Made by a program: the position numbers and the translations under genes | Shown: positions 33,803 to 44,000 of the stretch, one piece after another | Position numbering within the stretch: position 1 is the stretch's first letter | How the letters are laid out: each line of letters starts with the position of its first letter | The notes under the pieces: model-generated | Database searches by the model: none | What the model was told of the DNA's origin: nothing | The model's input: only the letters and a program-made list of their open reading frames with translations | From: Verrucomicrobiia bacterium | GTDB taxonomy: Bacteria; Verrucomicrobiota; Verrucomicrobiia; Verrucomicrobiales; Akkermansiaceae | NCBI GenBank assembly: GCA_030432565.1 | Contig: JAUIGV010000001.1 | Location: 280,939 to 344,938, forward strand | Direction: 5' to 3' | Length of the DNA stretch: 64,000 nt

Positions 33803-35326
33803 CTAGAAGAACTTGGCGAGGGTCTTTCCGCTGGGTGGGGAGGAAAGAAGCGAGCCGATGATCATGGCGGCGGCACCGATGAGCCACATGATGGCGGCGG
33901 GGACGATGCCTCCCAAGACGAAGTACTCCCCTCCGAAGCCGGACATCGCGAAGAAGGTCAGCCAGCTGAGGGTGACGGCAATGACGCAGGCGTAGGCCCC
34001 CATCTTGGTGGCCCGCTTCCAGTAGAGGGCTGCAATGACGAGCGGAGTGAGGGCGGCAAATCCTGAGAAGCACCAGATGGCGAGGTCGAAGACACTCTTT
34101 TCATAGAGAAGAAGAGCGCAGACGTAGGTGATGAGCACGATGGCCACGATGAAACTGCGGGCCATGAAGAGGGTTTGTTTGTCGGTGTATTCCTTTTTGG
34201 CCCGGTGGAGGACGATGTCGTTGGTGAACATTGTGCCGAGGCAGAGGAATTGGGAATCGAGCGAGGACATGATGGCAGCAAGAATCCCGGCGGTAACGAG
34301 TCCGACAATGATGGGATTACCAACCAGTTTGCCCACCGTTTTTGCCAGAATGGCTCCGCTGGGGATGTCCGAAGGGAAGAGTCCGGTGGCCCAGGTGCCG
34401 ATGAGGACGCAGGGAACCCAGACGATCATGATGCAGATGGGGTGGGCTACGACGGTGAGCTTGAAGCTCTTGGCGCTTTTGGCGGTGAGCCAGTGCTGGA
34501 AGAGGTGGGGGAACATCCCGACACTGAGCGGGATGAACATATAGGAAAAGAAGGTCCATTTCGAGGTTCCGACTTCGCCTCCTTCGGAGAGGGTGCGGAC
34601 CTTGTGGGTGTCCTTGGCTTGGTCGATGGCAGCTTCGAGTCCGCCGAGCCGGTCGGAGATGAGGTAAAAGGCCAGGATGCCCATGACCATGAAAACGAGG
34701 GTTTGGAAGGTGTTGGCCCAAGCCGCGGCACGCGAGCCACCTGCGAAGATATAGGTGAGGACGACCGCACTGATCACGAGGCCGGTAAACCAAGGTGGGA
34801 TGGCTCCGTTGTCAGTCCATTCGGGGAAGACGCCGGGAGCGATGACATCGCCGTTGGGTTTCAACTTGGCTCCAGTGACTCCGGCGATTGTCTTGCCGGC
34901 TCCGATGATTCCAATGAGAAGGTAGGGAATGACGAGGAGGACGAGGATGGGGAAGAGGAGGTATCCGAAGGCCTTGGTCTCAAAGCGGGCACGGAAGTAC
35001 TGAATCTGCGTGACGTAGCCGTAGCGTTTGCCAATGGCCCAGAGTTTGATGCCGATAAGCAAAAAACAGGCGGCGTGGATGAGGCCGGAGGACGAAGCCA
35101 TTAGGCCATAGGTTCCGATGCCCCGCTCAAAGGCCTTGCCGGTTGAGCCGACAAGGGCAAAGGCGGTCATGGTGGTGCCAAAGACCGACATCAGCAACAT
35201 GAAGGGACCGATGGAGTGGCTGGCGACGAAGTAATCCTTCGAAGTTCCCCGGAAGAGGGTTTTTGAAAAGAGAGCGAGGGCGAGGAGCAGGCCCAGATAA
35301 ATCGCGATGACAACGACGGTGGTCAT
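33803..35326 (-). CDS. Sodium/solute symporter (SSS family)
   Basis: A 507-residue membrane protein with about 13 predicted helices. Family features include FVASHSIGPFMLLMSVFGTT, AGGSRAAAWANTFQTLVFMV and a late block ILAAIMSSLDSQFLCLGTMF with the SS pair that contacts sodium. The substrate is unknown; SSS proteins carry sugars, acetate, amino acids or pantothenate. It overlaps by four bases the small DUF3311 gene upstream, a common pairing for this symporter type. The terminator at 33716-33738 ends this two-gene unit. Confidence 0.94.
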   Translation of the reverse strand: MTTVVVIAIYLGLLLALALFSKTLFRGTSKDYFVASHSIGPFMLLMSVFGTTMTAFALVGSTGKAFERGIGTYGLMASSSGLIHAACFLLIGIKLWAIGKRYGYVTQIQYFRARFETKAFGYLLFPILVLLVIPYLLIGIIGAGKTIAGVTGAKLKPNGDVIAPGVFPEWTDNGAIPPWFTGLVISAVVLTYIFAGGSRAAAWANTFQTLVFMVMGILAFYLISDRLGGLEAAIDQAKDTHKVRTLSEGGEVGTSKWTFFSYMFIPLSVGMFPHLFQHWLTAKSAKSFKLTVVAHPICIMIVWVPCVLIGTWATGLFPSDIPSGAILAKTVGKLVGNPIIVGLVTAGILAAIMSSLDSQFLCLGTMFTNDIVLHRAKKEYTDKQTLFMARSFIVAIVLITYVCALLLYEKSVFDLAIWCFSGFAALTPLVIAALYWKRATKMGAYACVIAVTLSWLTFFAMSGFGGEYFVLGGIVPAAIMWLIGAAAMIIGSLLSSPPSGKTLAKFF

Positions 35327-35565
35327 TTTGCACCTCCTTCCGATGAGTCGGGTCCCCCTTCAGCCCATTCTTCGAGCTCGGTGGGCCAGGCAAATTTCAT
35401 GACGAGTCCCCAGAAGAGGGCCGCGATGAGGGAGTAGCAGGCGTGGTAGAAAAGTCCGACGGGCATGAAGCCGAAGACGAGGTTGGCGTTGTCCCAGTTC
35501 CAGCAGTCTTGATGAAGCAGGAGCAGGAGAACGAAAACAATGAAGATGATTCGTTTCTTGGTCAT
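35323..35565 (-). CDS. DUF3311-like small membrane subunit of the symporter
   Basis: An 80-residue protein with two hydrophobic segments (RIIFIVFVLLLLLHQD and PVGLFYHACYSLIAALFWGL) separated by a short loop with WNWDNANLVFGF. This layout matches DUF3311, which usually precedes SSS symporters and is thought to act as an accessory subunit. Its stop overlaps the start of the symporter gene (ATGA). Confidence 0.85.
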   Translation of the reverse strand: MTKKRIIFIVFVLLLLLHQDCWNWDNANLVFGFMPVGLFYHACYSLIAALFWGLVMKFAWPTELEEWAEGGPDSSEGGAK

Positions 35566-35619
35566 TGAGCGAGTGGTGATTGCTTACCGCCAGTGTCTCG
35601 AAAGCCTTTCAATGTGTCG

Positions 35620-36300
35620 ATGGAATACTACGCTGTCTCCGTGAAGCCGACGACCAATCTTGCCACCAGCACTTCCCCCGACGGTGAAACCCTGCTTCTA
35701 CAGGAGCATGACGGGGAATATTTCTTAAAGGTGGGTGGCGTACCGCTCATGAGCACGACGATGTGTTCATCCGAGCAAACGATGGCAGAGTTGGCCTGCG
35801 GGGGGCGGACACGAAAGCAGCGGGTTTTGATCGGGGGGCTGGGGTTTGGTTTTACCCTGAGGAAGGTGCTGGAGTTGGTTTCGGACGATTCAGAGGTGGA
35901 GGTGGCGGAGTTGCTGCAGGTGATCATCGATTGGAATCGGGAACATTTGCGGGAGGTGAACGGGGCGCTTTTGGATGATGCGAGGGTGGAGGTTTTGAAG
36001 AAGGATGTTTTTAAAATCATGCAATCAGGCGGATATTATGACGCCATTTTGCTGGACGTTGATAATAGTCCCGATCCGCTGGTGCAGAAGGGAAACGGAC
36101 GACTTTATCAAAGAAGGGGGCTGGAGATCGCGAAGGCGGCTTTGAAGTCAAAGGGCCGGGTGGTTTATTGGTCGGCGCACGAGGACCCGGGTTTTGTGAG
36201 GCTTTTGAGGAAGGTTTTTTCCCGAGTGGAGGCCGTGCCGGCAAAGGCGTATCCGAAGGCGAAGAAGTTCACGCATACTTTGTTCGTGGCGGAGAAGTGA
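35620..36300 (+). CDS. Spermidine synthase-like SAM-binding protein
   Basis: A 226-residue Rossmann methyltransferase-fold protein. LIGGLGFGFTLRKVLEL is the glycine-rich SAM-type loop, VEVAELLQVIIDWNREHL is strand beta-2 with the acidic residue, and YDAILLDVDNSPDPLV the conserved D-x-D-N-x-P/S region of spermidine-synthase-like proteins. ATG 35620 is preferred over GTG 35593, which would add nine residues without support. Shorter than true spermidine synthases (about 280), so polyamine synthesis should not be assumed. Divergent from the symporter operon and followed by a terminator shared with the entericidin-like gene. Confidence 0.82.
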   Translation: MEYYAVSVKPTTNLATSTSPDGETLLLQEHDGEYFLKVGGVPLMSTTMCSSEQTMAELACGGRTRKQRVLIGGLGFGFTLRKVLELVSDDSEVEVAELLQVIIDWNREHLREVNGALLDDARVEVLKKDVFKIMQSGGYYDAILLDVDNSPDPLVQKGNGRLYQRRGLEIAKAALKSKGRVVYWSAHEDPGFVRLLRKVFSRVEAVPAKAYPKAKKFTHTLFVAEK

Positions 36301-36310
36301 GGGTGTAAAA

Positions 36311-36340
36311 AACCTTCGCTCCCGGGAGAGAGCGAAGGTT
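36311..36340. terminator. Bidirectional terminator
   Basis: A ten-base stem (36311-36320 with 36331-36340) with a ten-base loop, flanked by A-rich sequence on the left and TTGGG on the right. It lies between the ends of two convergent genes, the spermidine-synthase-like protein and the entericidin-like lipoprotein. Confidence 0.85.
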
Positions 36341-36363
36341 GGGAAATAAATCAGGAAAGGTGT

Positions 36364-36501
36364 CTAGTTGACAGCTCGTCTTGCTGCGTCGCTCACAGCT
36401 TGCCCGCCTCTTTTGATGTCCTGGCCTGCACCGGAGATGGTGTTGCAAGAAGTGAGAGCGACGCTGGCGATGGCGAGAATGAGAAGGCTAAGTGTTTTCA
36501 T
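36364..36501 (-). CDS. Entericidin-like small lipoprotein
   Basis: A 45-residue ORF: a signal peptide (MKTLSLLILAIASVAL) followed by the lipobox LTSC, then NTISGAGQDIKRGGQAVSDA. The mature part, N-T-x-x-G-x-G-x-D-I-x-x-G-G-x-x-x-x-D-A, is the signature of the entericidin A/B family of small membrane lipoproteins. In enterobacteria the pair forms a toxin/antidote linked to stress; here a single copy exists next to no obvious partner. Start ATG 36501, stop TAG at 36364. Confidence 0.88.
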   Translation of the reverse strand: MKTLSLLILAIASVALTSCNTISGAGQDIKRGGQAVSDAARRAVN

Positions 36502-36603
36502 GGTATTTAGAATCGGTTCAATGGACGTTGTTTGGTCGTCTTGGGGGGATTTTGGCCCGAGAATCCGATCTTCGCCACAGAAAAATCATATGCTCAATTG
36601 GGC

Positions 36604-36634
36604 CTCACGCAGAGACGCTGAGGCACAGAGAAGG
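36604..36634. repeat. Candidate dispersed repeat (CACGCAGAGACGCTGAGG type)
   Basis: The stretch beginning CACGCAGAGACGCTGAGG resembles a low-complexity repeat family (core CGCAGAGACGC) that I recall as scattered intergenically in many unrelated genomes. It lies between the entericidin-like and unknown 413-residue genes. Only one copy is seen in the window. Confidence 0.4.
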
Positions 36635-36679
36635 GAAGATGGCTATTGGAAATGTGAAAAGGATTGTTAGTTTTGAAGT

Positions 36680-37921
36680 GTGAAATGGTTGGTTGGGACT
36701 GTGCTTTTGATCGGAGTGCTGTGGCTCTGGATGCTTTTTGGTGGTGAGACTGCGACCTCGAATGAGATGACGGAGTCGTCGAGGCGGGTGCTGGATGGGA
36801 GATGGCGGGCTTTGCCTGAAGGGGAAATGACGATTGGGGAGATGGAGAGGTATGCGGCGGGTTTGAGTGATGAGGAATTGTGGCAGGAGTTGGAAAAGAG
36901 TTTCGAAGATTGGTTGGAGAAAAATGGAGGAGAGGAGGATTTCGAACAGCCTCGGTTGGCGATTTCTCTGGCGAGAGAGCTGGGCAAAAGAGATCGGGAG
37001 TTGGGATTGAGAGAGGTCGTGGGTGAGTTGCAAAAGTGGGAGGAGACGATGTCCAAATGGGGAGAATTTTCTTTGGACGAGCAGATCCAGTTTGTGGAGA
37101 TGAGAATTCGGCTTGCTTGCTTTGCCGGCTGGGTTTCGGTGGATCCCGATGAGGCGATTTCACGTTTGGTGGAGTCGCGTCAAAACGAGGAGGAAGATTG
37201 GCCGGTCGTAAATCAGGGCTTTTTAATGTACATTAAGTTCCCGGAATTTTTTGCGATGGAGGAAGTGCTCCGTGATGGGTTTCGCAAGTTGGCCCGGTCT
37301 GACTTTGCGAGGGCCAAGGAATTGTTGGAAGCGGGGACGGGAGTGTGGGCATTCGATCCGAATGAGGTGGTGGGGAGTCTGCTTGCGGAGATTCCCCGGG
37401 AAGACTGGGCTGGCTTTTTCGATAGGGTGAAGGAGGAGGTGGATCGAAAGTATGGAGGGAAAGATGAGAATGGAGATCCTGATTCCTTCGCTACCAGACT
37501 TTGCAAGCGAGATTGGACGACTGGCTATTTGGAAATTTTTAGTCAGGAAGAAAAGAGTGGTTGGAGTCGGAATGATACCCTTTGGGCGATGGCTCGCGAC
37601 CGACCCGATGAAGTGATCCTGGCATTAAAAGATGACCGGATCGGCGGAGAGAAGAAGAGTTGGTTGTTTGTTGCATTGGTCGCCGCAGATTCAAAACATT
37701 TGCCTCTTCTGGACGAATTGGCGGATCCGAAAAAAGTTGATGCCGTTCATGCAGTGACTTCAATTGGGGAGATTGATTTTAGATTGCTCACTGGAAAGGA
37801 GGGCTTTGCCGCGAAGGATTTTGATTCGCTGACTTCGGTGATTGAGAAAACCCCGATGGGCAAGGAGACCCGACAGAAGATTGATAAGATTTTGAACTCC
37901 CGGACCCAGTCGTGGAGGTGA
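36680..37921 (+). CDS. Membrane-anchored helical protein of unknown function
   Basis: Not recognised. A 413-residue protein starting at GTG 36680 with an N-terminal membrane helix (MKWLVGTVLLIGVLWLWMLF), then an almost fully helical, acidic chain rich in Glu, Leu, Trp and Arg (e.g. EELWQELEKSFEDWLEKNGG). The pattern of short helices suggests a repeat solenoid, as seen in many lineage-specific proteins of this phylum. It is 44 bp upstream of the U32 peptidase, possibly cotranscribed. Confidence 0.82.
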   Translation: MKWLVGTVLLIGVLWLWMLFGGETATSNEMTESSRRVLDGRWRALPEGEMTIGEMERYAAGLSDEELWQELEKSFEDWLEKNGGEEDFEQPRLAISLARELGKRDRELGLREVVGELQKWEETMSKWGEFSLDEQIQFVEMRIRLACFAGWVSVDPDEAISRLVESRQNEEEDWPVVNQGFLMYIKFPEFFAMEEVLRDGFRKLARSDFARAKELLEAGTGVWAFDPNEVVGSLLAEIPREDWAGFFDRVKEEVDRKYGGKDENGDPDSFATRLCKRDWTTGYLEIFSQEEKSGWSRNDTLWAMARDRPDEVILALKDDRIGGEKKSWLFVALVAADSKHLPLLDELADPKKVDAVHAVTSIGEIDFRLLTGKEGFAAKDFDSLTSVIEKTPMGKETRQKIDKILNSRTQSWR

Positions 37922-37965
37922 GGCTTAGTGTTGCTTCCGGCAGGTTGGGGGATTAGGACTGTGAT

Positions 37966-40371
37966 GTGACTGAACTACTGGCTCCGGCGGGAAATTGGGA
38001 TTGTGCGCGTGCGGCGGTGGCGAACGGGGCGGATGCGATTTACTTCGGGCTGCCAAAGTTCAACGCGCGAATGCGGGCGGACAATTTTACGGAGGAGGAC
38101 CTGCCGAAGTTGATGGAGTTTCTCCATCGGTATGGAGTGAAGGGATTTGTCGCTTTCAATACGCTCGTTTTTCCATCGGAGCTGGAAGGGGCGGTGGAGC
38201 AGATTGAGGTAATGGCGCGGGCGGGAGTGGATGCGGTCATCGTGCAGGATTTAGGGGCAGCCAAGTTGGTGCAGGAGATTGCCCCGGAGATGGAGTTGCA
38301 TGCTTCGACCCAGATGACGATTACCTCGCCGGAGGGGATGGCTTTTGTGGATGGGTTTTTGGATCTGGATCGTGCGGTGCTGGCGCGGGAGATGTCGGTG
38401 GAGGAGATTGCGCGGGTGCGGAAGAATGGGTCGGTTCCATTGGAGGTATTTGTGCACGGGGCGCTTTGCGTGGCGTATTCGGGGCAGTGTTTGACCTCGG
38501 AAAGCCTTGGGCAGAGGTCGGCGAATCGCGGCGAGTGCGCGCAGGCATGTCGCATGCCTTATGAGTTGGTGGTGGATGGAGAGACGGTGCCGATGGGAGA
38601 GGTGAGGTATCTTTTAAGTCCCCAGGATTTGGCGGCAGTCGATGTGATCCCGGATTTGGTGAAGGCAGGGGTGACGAGCTATAAGATCGAGGGGCGCTTG
38701 AAATCGCCCGAGTATGTCGCGGCGGTCACGCGGGTTTATCGCAAGGCTCTGGATGAGGTGGAGATCACCGAGAAGGATCGTTACACACTGGAAATGATGT
38801 TTTCGCGCGGGCTTTCGAGCGGTTGGCTGGAGGGGACGAATCACCCGCGTTTGACTCACGGGAAGTGGGGGAAGAAGCGCGGAGCCTGGGCGGGGGAAGT
38901 CGTGGCAAAAGGAGAAGGCTGGGTGGAGTTGGAGACAAGCGGGGTTTCATTAAATCCGGGCGATGGTTTTGTCTTTGATGCCGGTGAAGATCGTAATGAC
39001 GAGCAGGGTGGAATGGTTTGGAAAGTCGAGGGGCGGAAGTTGTTTTTTGATCGACGTTCGGGTATCAATTGGAATCGGGTTCATGCGGGACAAGGTTTGT
39101 GGAAGACGAGTGATCCGGGCCTGGAAAAGGAGGTGAAGAAGAGTTGGAAAGGCGGGCGTTTGGAAGAGAAGGGTGATTCCCTGATGGTGCAGGTTTCGGG
39201 GAAGGCGGGTGAGCCCTTGGTGGTGGAGTGTCGGGGGAAGAAAGTGGCGAGTGAAGTCATGTTGGAGGAGGCGGAGAAGAGGCCGCTTACGAAGGAAGTT
39301 TTGGCGGGTCAGCTGGGGAGATTGGGAGGGACGGGTTTTCAGTTGGGCTTGGTGCAGAATTCGCTGGAAGGCGAAGTGATGATTCCGCTGGGTGAGCTGA
39401 ACCGGGTGCGTCGGCGTTTGGTGGAGGAATTGAAGGAAGAACCGGTGGTGAAAGATGGCAGGGCTACTTTGGCCCGGTTGATGCCGGAGCGTGTGGCGGT
39501 GGATGAGAGTTTGCCAGAGTTGCGGGTGCTGTGTCGTTCACTGGAACAAGTCGAAGGATGTGCGCAGGCGGGGGCGAAGTTTATTTACTGTGATTTTGAA
39601 GATTTGAAGGAGTATCGCGAGGCTGTGAAGATGGCCCGGGAAGGTGGGATGAAGGTGTTTTTAGCAACGCCGAGAATTCAGAAGCCGACCGAGGTTGGCT
39701 TCTTTAAGCTGGTGGAGAAGGCTGAGCCTGATGGAGTGTTGGTTCGTAATCTCGGGGGTGTTTCGTTTTTCAAAGAGCGAGGGGTGAAGACGATTGCGGA
39801 TTTTTCATTGAACGTGGCGAATCCGGTTTCGGCAGCCTTGCTGATGAAGCACGGGAATTTCGAGAATCTTACGGTGTCCTATGATTTGAATGAAGGACAG
39901 GTTGTTGAGTTGCTGGAAAGCGCACCCCCGGAGTGGTTTGAGCTGACAGTGCATCAGCACATGCCGATGTTTCATATGGAGCACTGTGTCTTCTGCACCT
40001 TCCTAAGCGAGGGGACGAGTATCAAGAACTGTGGCAAACCATGTGATCGCCATAGTGTTCAGCTTCGTGACCGGGTGGGGCAATTGCACATTTTGAAGGC
40101 TGATGTGGGTTGCCGGAACACCCTCTTTAACGGGCGGGCGCAAACGGGAGCGGGAAGTGTCGACGAGTTTATCTCACTGGGCTTGAGGAAGTTTCGTGTG
40201 GAGTTGCTTGAGGAGGATGCGAAGCAAGCGGCCAGGTTGGTCGGTTGGTATCAAAATTTCTTGAACGGAAAAGGTGAGGCCCAGGATTTGGTGCGGAAAC
40301 TGGGCGCAATTGAGAGACTCGGTGTGACAAAGGGGACGCTGGAGCAGAAGCGGGGCGAGGTTCACTTTTAG
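37966..40371 (+). CDS. Peptidase U32 family protein (long form)
   Basis: An 801-residue member of the U32 collagenase-like family. The N-terminal TIM-barrel-like domain starts TELLAPAGNWDCARAAVANG; the family signature EVFVHGALCVAYSGQC (about 158-173) is followed by the Cys-rich RGECAQACRMPYEL. A middle DUF3656-like region and a second U32-like C-terminal half (HCVFCTFLSEGTSIKNCGKP) make the long form. Long U32 proteins such as E. coli RlhA act in 23S rRNA hydroxylation and probably carry an Fe-S cluster rather than being proteases; that role is possible here. GTG start at 37966. Confidence 0.92.
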   Translation: MTELLAPAGNWDCARAAVANGADAIYFGLPKFNARMRADNFTEEDLPKLMEFLHRYGVKGFVAFNTLVFPSELEGAVEQIEVMARAGVDAVIVQDLGAAKLVQEIAPEMELHASTQMTITSPEGMAFVDGFLDLDRAVLAREMSVEEIARVRKNGSVPLEVFVHGALCVAYSGQCLTSESLGQRSANRGECAQACRMPYELVVDGETVPMGEVRYLLSPQDLAAVDVIPDLVKAGVTSYKIEGRLKSPEYVAAVTRVYRKALDEVEITEKDRYTLEMMFSRGLSSGWLEGTNHPRLTHGKWGKKRGAWAGEVVAKGEGWVELETSGVSLNPGDGFVFDAGEDRNDEQGGMVWKVEGRKLFFDRRSGINWNRVHAGQGLWKTSDPGLEKEVKKSWKGGRLEEKGDSLMVQVSGKAGEPLVVECRGKKVASEVMLEEAEKRPLTKEVLAGQLGRLGGTGFQLGLVQNSLEGEVMIPLGELNRVRRRLVEELKEEPVVKDGRATLARLMPERVAVDESLPELRVLCRSLEQVEGCAQAGAKFIYCDFEDLKEYREAVKMAREGGMKVFLATPRIQKPTEVGFFKLVEKAEPDGVLVRNLGGVSFFKERGVKTIADFSLNVANPVSAALLMKHGNFENLTVSYDLNEGQVVELLESAPPEWFELTVHQHMPMFHMEHCVFCTFLSEGTSIKNCGKPCDRHSVQLRDRVGQLHILKADVGCRNTLFNGRAQTGAGSVDEFISLGLRKFRVELLEEDAKQAARLVGWYQNFLNGKGEAQDLVRKLGAIERLGVTKGTLEQKRGEVHF

Positions 40372-40456
40372 TGCTTCGGACAAGTCGGGAGTTTGGTAGA
40401 AGGAGCGTCTGTGAATCGAGGTTGAAAACGAAATCTCTAGATGTTAATCTCTGACC

Positions 40457-40681
40457 ATGCAAACACCTGCCGAAGTTGTCGCAAATGTTCTCGAGTTTCC
40501 CGAGAGCGATCGCACTTGGATCGTTTCGAAAATCTTGGGAAGCATGGAAAAGCAGGCGGAAATTTCACCGGCTTGGAGGAAGGAGATTGCTGAAAGGGTC
40601 GCTGCTTATGAAGCTGGGGAAACGGAGAACGTTAGCAGCGAAGAAGTGCATCGGGATATTCAGAAGATCCTTTCCAGTTAA
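40457..40681 (+). CDS. Antitoxin of a ParE-type module (addiction module protein)
   Basis: A 74-residue protein of the small addiction-module antitoxin family: the N-terminal helix region (AEVVANVLEFPESDRTWIVS) is followed by a conserved W-R-x-E-I-x-x-R block (AWRKEIAERVAAYEAGE) and a Val-Ser-Ser-Glu-Glu-Val motif near the C terminus. Its stop TAA shares a base with the next gene's ATG (TAATG), so the pair is translated together. The proteins usually autoregulate their promoter. Confidence 0.9.
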   Translation: MQTPAEVVANVLEFPESDRTWIVSKILGSMEKQAEISPAWRKEIAERVAAYEAGETENVSSEEVHRDIQKILSS

Positions 40682-40980
40682 TGCGTTTGGTGTATCTGCC
40701 TGAGGCGCGTGAGGATGTCCTCGAAGCTGTCCGCTACTACCACTCATGCGAAACTGGGTTAGCAGCCGAGTTTTATCAGGAGTTCGAGCGGGCTGAAAGG
40801 GATATCAAGGACTGGCCTGAGTTTTGGGGGAGGGCCGGTGGAGGGTGTCGAAGAAGGCTTATTGACCGCTTCCCCTATGGAATTATTTATCGACCACTTG
40901 GCGATGATACTTGGCAAGTGGTGGCAGTGAATCACCAGAGCGAAGAACCGGGGCGGTGGCGAAATCGAATTGAGACTTGA
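40681..40980 (+). CDS. ParE/RelE-superfamily toxin
   Basis: A 99-residue toxin of the RelE/ParE superfamily: LVYLPEAREDVLEAVRYYHS at the start, EFYQEFERAERDIKDWPEFW in the middle, and the characteristic beta-strand block RRLIDRFPYGIIYRPLGDDT followed by WQVVAVNHQSEEPGRW near the C terminus. The gene follows its antitoxin with a one-base overlap. ParE types inhibit gyrase and RelE types cleave mRNA; the sequence here fits ParE better but the target is not certain. Confidence 0.9.
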   Translation: MRLVYLPEAREDVLEAVRYYHSCETGLAAEFYQEFERAERDIKDWPEFWGRAGGGCRRRLIDRFPYGIIYRPLGDDTWQVVAVNHQSEEPGRWRNRIET

Positions 40981-40993
40981 GACACAACAAACC

Positions 40994-41016
40994 ATCGCCC
41001 CGGGGAACGGAGCGAT
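40994..41016. terminator. Possible convergent terminator
   Basis: Stem of nine bases with one mismatch (40994-41002 with 41008-41016), loop GGGAA, located between the ends of the toxin gene and the 1508-residue gene. No long T run follows, so it is only a likely terminator. Confidence 0.5.
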
Positions 41017-41044
41017 AGCTTGGATGGGTTGCGTGCAGAAGGGG

Positions 41045-44000
41045 TTATTCGGTTTCCTCGAGCGAGATCCGGAGGTAGCGGTAATTGCTGGTCTCCGTGC
41101 TTTCGCGGAGGCAGAGGATGACGATTTCGGTTCCGTCAATGTCCAGAATTCGCTCGACGAGGTCGATTGAATCGGTGACGTCATCCCATTCTCCGAGGTT
41201 TGAGGAGGCTTGCACCCGCTGGGTGACTCCTTCCGCACCGGTGAGGCGGCGGAAGCGGAGCCCGAGGTGAGACTTGGCGTCTTCGCCGCGGATGAGGGTC
41301 GCGTTGAGATCGGGATTTGAAGCGGCGAAGAAGTAACGCTGAATACGATTTTCAACAGTGCCTGGTTCAACGGCGATGGCAGACCATCGTGCGATTGGTG
41401 GTCCTTCCACTCCGGGAACGGTAATGTCTCCGGTGCCACAATGGGCGAGGTTGGACTTGAAGGCGAAGACATAGTAGCCGGGCTGAAGTTGACCAAGGTC
41501 ATAGCTGTGAGCAAGTGGCTCAACGGGTCCGTTGGTCGCTTCAAGATGGACGGTGGCGAGGGCGACGAAGCTGTGTCCGTGGAGGACAAGCGGTCCCCAG
41601 TTTTCCACGACAACTTGTTGGCCGGGTTCGGAGATGATCTCGACATCAGCAAACCAGTTTCCTTCTTCACTGCGGCGGAAGGCAACGGTGACTCCGGGAG
41701 TGGGCGGGGGCAGGATGCGAACCCGGAAGCCTCCAAGTAGGCCTTCTTCAATTGCGTTTCCTTGCAGGTCTTTGACCTTGCCTGCCTCGATGAAGACACG
41801 GTAGCCGCCATTGTCAGGGCGATCCCATGATCCGCCCGGGCCATTGACGGCGTAGCGGGCAAAGCCGCCGGTGCTGGGGTCGTCGTCGGTGCTACCATAG
41901 CTGAGCAGAGTGGCTTCCTCGCGATAGTTGTCCGGTCCCGCGATCCAGACTTTTGCGTCTTGAATGGAATCGTGATCAAGTCCGGTTGGGTCGTGGAAGG
42001 TGATGCCAAAACGGTGCTCGTCTTTCTCCTCCGTGATGGCGGCGACGTTCAGTTCAACGCGCGGTGGATCGCCGGCGACGCGGAATCGGTGACAGCCCAA
42101 GGTCTGACCACGCGAGTGAACACAGAACTTGTAGTGACCTCCCTCGAGCTCGCCGAGGCGGTAGAGGTTCGAGACAAGTCGAATGGGAGCGCCGCCAATG
42201 TTTGGTCGACCCTCGGCATCGATGAGAAAGCCTTCGGGCATTTCGTCTGCCGGGACTGGATCGACCGGAACGGGAAGGACAGGTGAGTCCTGACAAACAA
42301 CAGTCACGTTGACGTGGAATTCATTCCCGCTGCGGCGAACTGTTCCCCAATCAAGAACTTGTTGTCTTGGATTCAAAGCAAGGGCGACCTTGGAGAACCA
42401 CTGACCTTCCTCTTTGTCGGTTCGGATTCCTGCGAGATGCGGGATGGGTTCACAAACTTCATCAACTGCGAAGTGAGAGCGTGCCCCGAATTCATTGTTG
42501 ATGGTGTAAACCACCTGGTAGCGGCCAGGGCGCAGGCGACCGAGATCATACTCGAGCACTTGCGGGTCGCCGGAGGGAGGGCGGATGAAGGTCACGCGCT
42601 CGGCGGTGGCATTGATGTGAATCAAGTTGCCAACGATGCGAGGCTCTCCGGGGTCGGTGATGAGCACGAATGGATCTTTGAAATCAACCTTGGCAGTGAC
42701 CGTGACGGTCTCCTCGATCTCCGCTTTGAGGGAGACTTCCGCATCGAAGGTTTCTTCGACGACTGAGAAGAAATCGTATTCGTACAGATGGCCATCCATG
42801 ACAAAGGCACCGAGGTAGTTTCCGGGATCAAGCTCACCGAGATCATAGGTCAGGGTGATGGGAGTTGGTGGCAGCGGCGCAAGGATTGGAAGGGGGCCTT
42901 CCGAGTCGGCCAGAAGGATAATAAAGTTTCCAAAGCGACGGATGCGTGGATTGACGACGCGATAGTGATCGCGGAATTGAATGGTCACCGTGGCGGTGGA
43001 CGGCTGGGTTTCGGTGTCAAATGCAAGGTCAACCCGAGCAGGCACGGCGGGGGCAACGAAGTCGACCTGGTCTTCCTGGTGTTCGTTGATGAAGAACTTG
43101 AGCCACTTGGGTCCGGCGGAGAGTTGTCCGAGATCGTATCGGAACTCGAAGACATCCGGAACGTCCAGCGCGTCGGTGATTGCAGCAGTGGCGTTGATCA
43201 TGATGACGTCGCCATTGATGACAACTTCGCCAGGATCGGTGATGCGGACCTGTGGGTTTTCAAACTTAATGCGAGCGTGCGCAATCCAGATTCCGTCATC
43301 GCCCATTTCGACGTCGACATCTACACGGGCTTCGAAAGGCGCGTCGACTTCCACCCATTCAGTATTGGCATAGGGGTAGCCATTCATCACGAAGGTGGCG
43401 GAGTAGTCGCCGGCAGGGAGTTCGCCGAGAGGGAAGCGCAAGGTCACCTGATTGGTGGCGCGAATTGCCGGATCGGTGATGGGGCGCGCGGAAGCTTCGA
43501 AGATGAAGCGGTGGCCGACGCGGTGAATGTCGCGCTCCACGATGAGGTGGGGAGTGGCAAAGGTAATTTGAGCGACTCCGGTGGTGAGACCATTTTGAGT
43601 TTGATATACACCTAGTTCGACGCGGGCGTCGATGGGTGGGCCGGGATCTTCGAGGACGAAGTCCTCGGTCGCATATGGGAATTCGTTCATCACAAATCCG
43701 GCGAGGTATCCGCCAGGTTCAAGCGCGCCGATCTCGTATTCGAGGACGATGGGAGTGGGAACAGGCGGATTAACCGCAGCATCCACGGGAATCGGGAGTG
43801 GCTCAGCCTTTGCCGGAAGGATGACACGGGTTCCTTGCCGGATGACATCGTCTTGGCTCACGCGGTGTGGGGTGAGGAATTGAATCTCAACTCGAGCGGT
43901 GACGTTCTCAGGATCGTCTGAGTTGACCGAAAGTCGGACCTCAGCCGGGATGGGAGGGGCTGGAGCAACTTCGAAGGTTTGGCGCTCAAAGAGTTGGCCG

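Noticed and set aside
34175..35104. 309-codon open frame opposite to the sodium/solute symporter
   Set aside because: Antisense shadow of a real gene; composition and lack of domains give no support.
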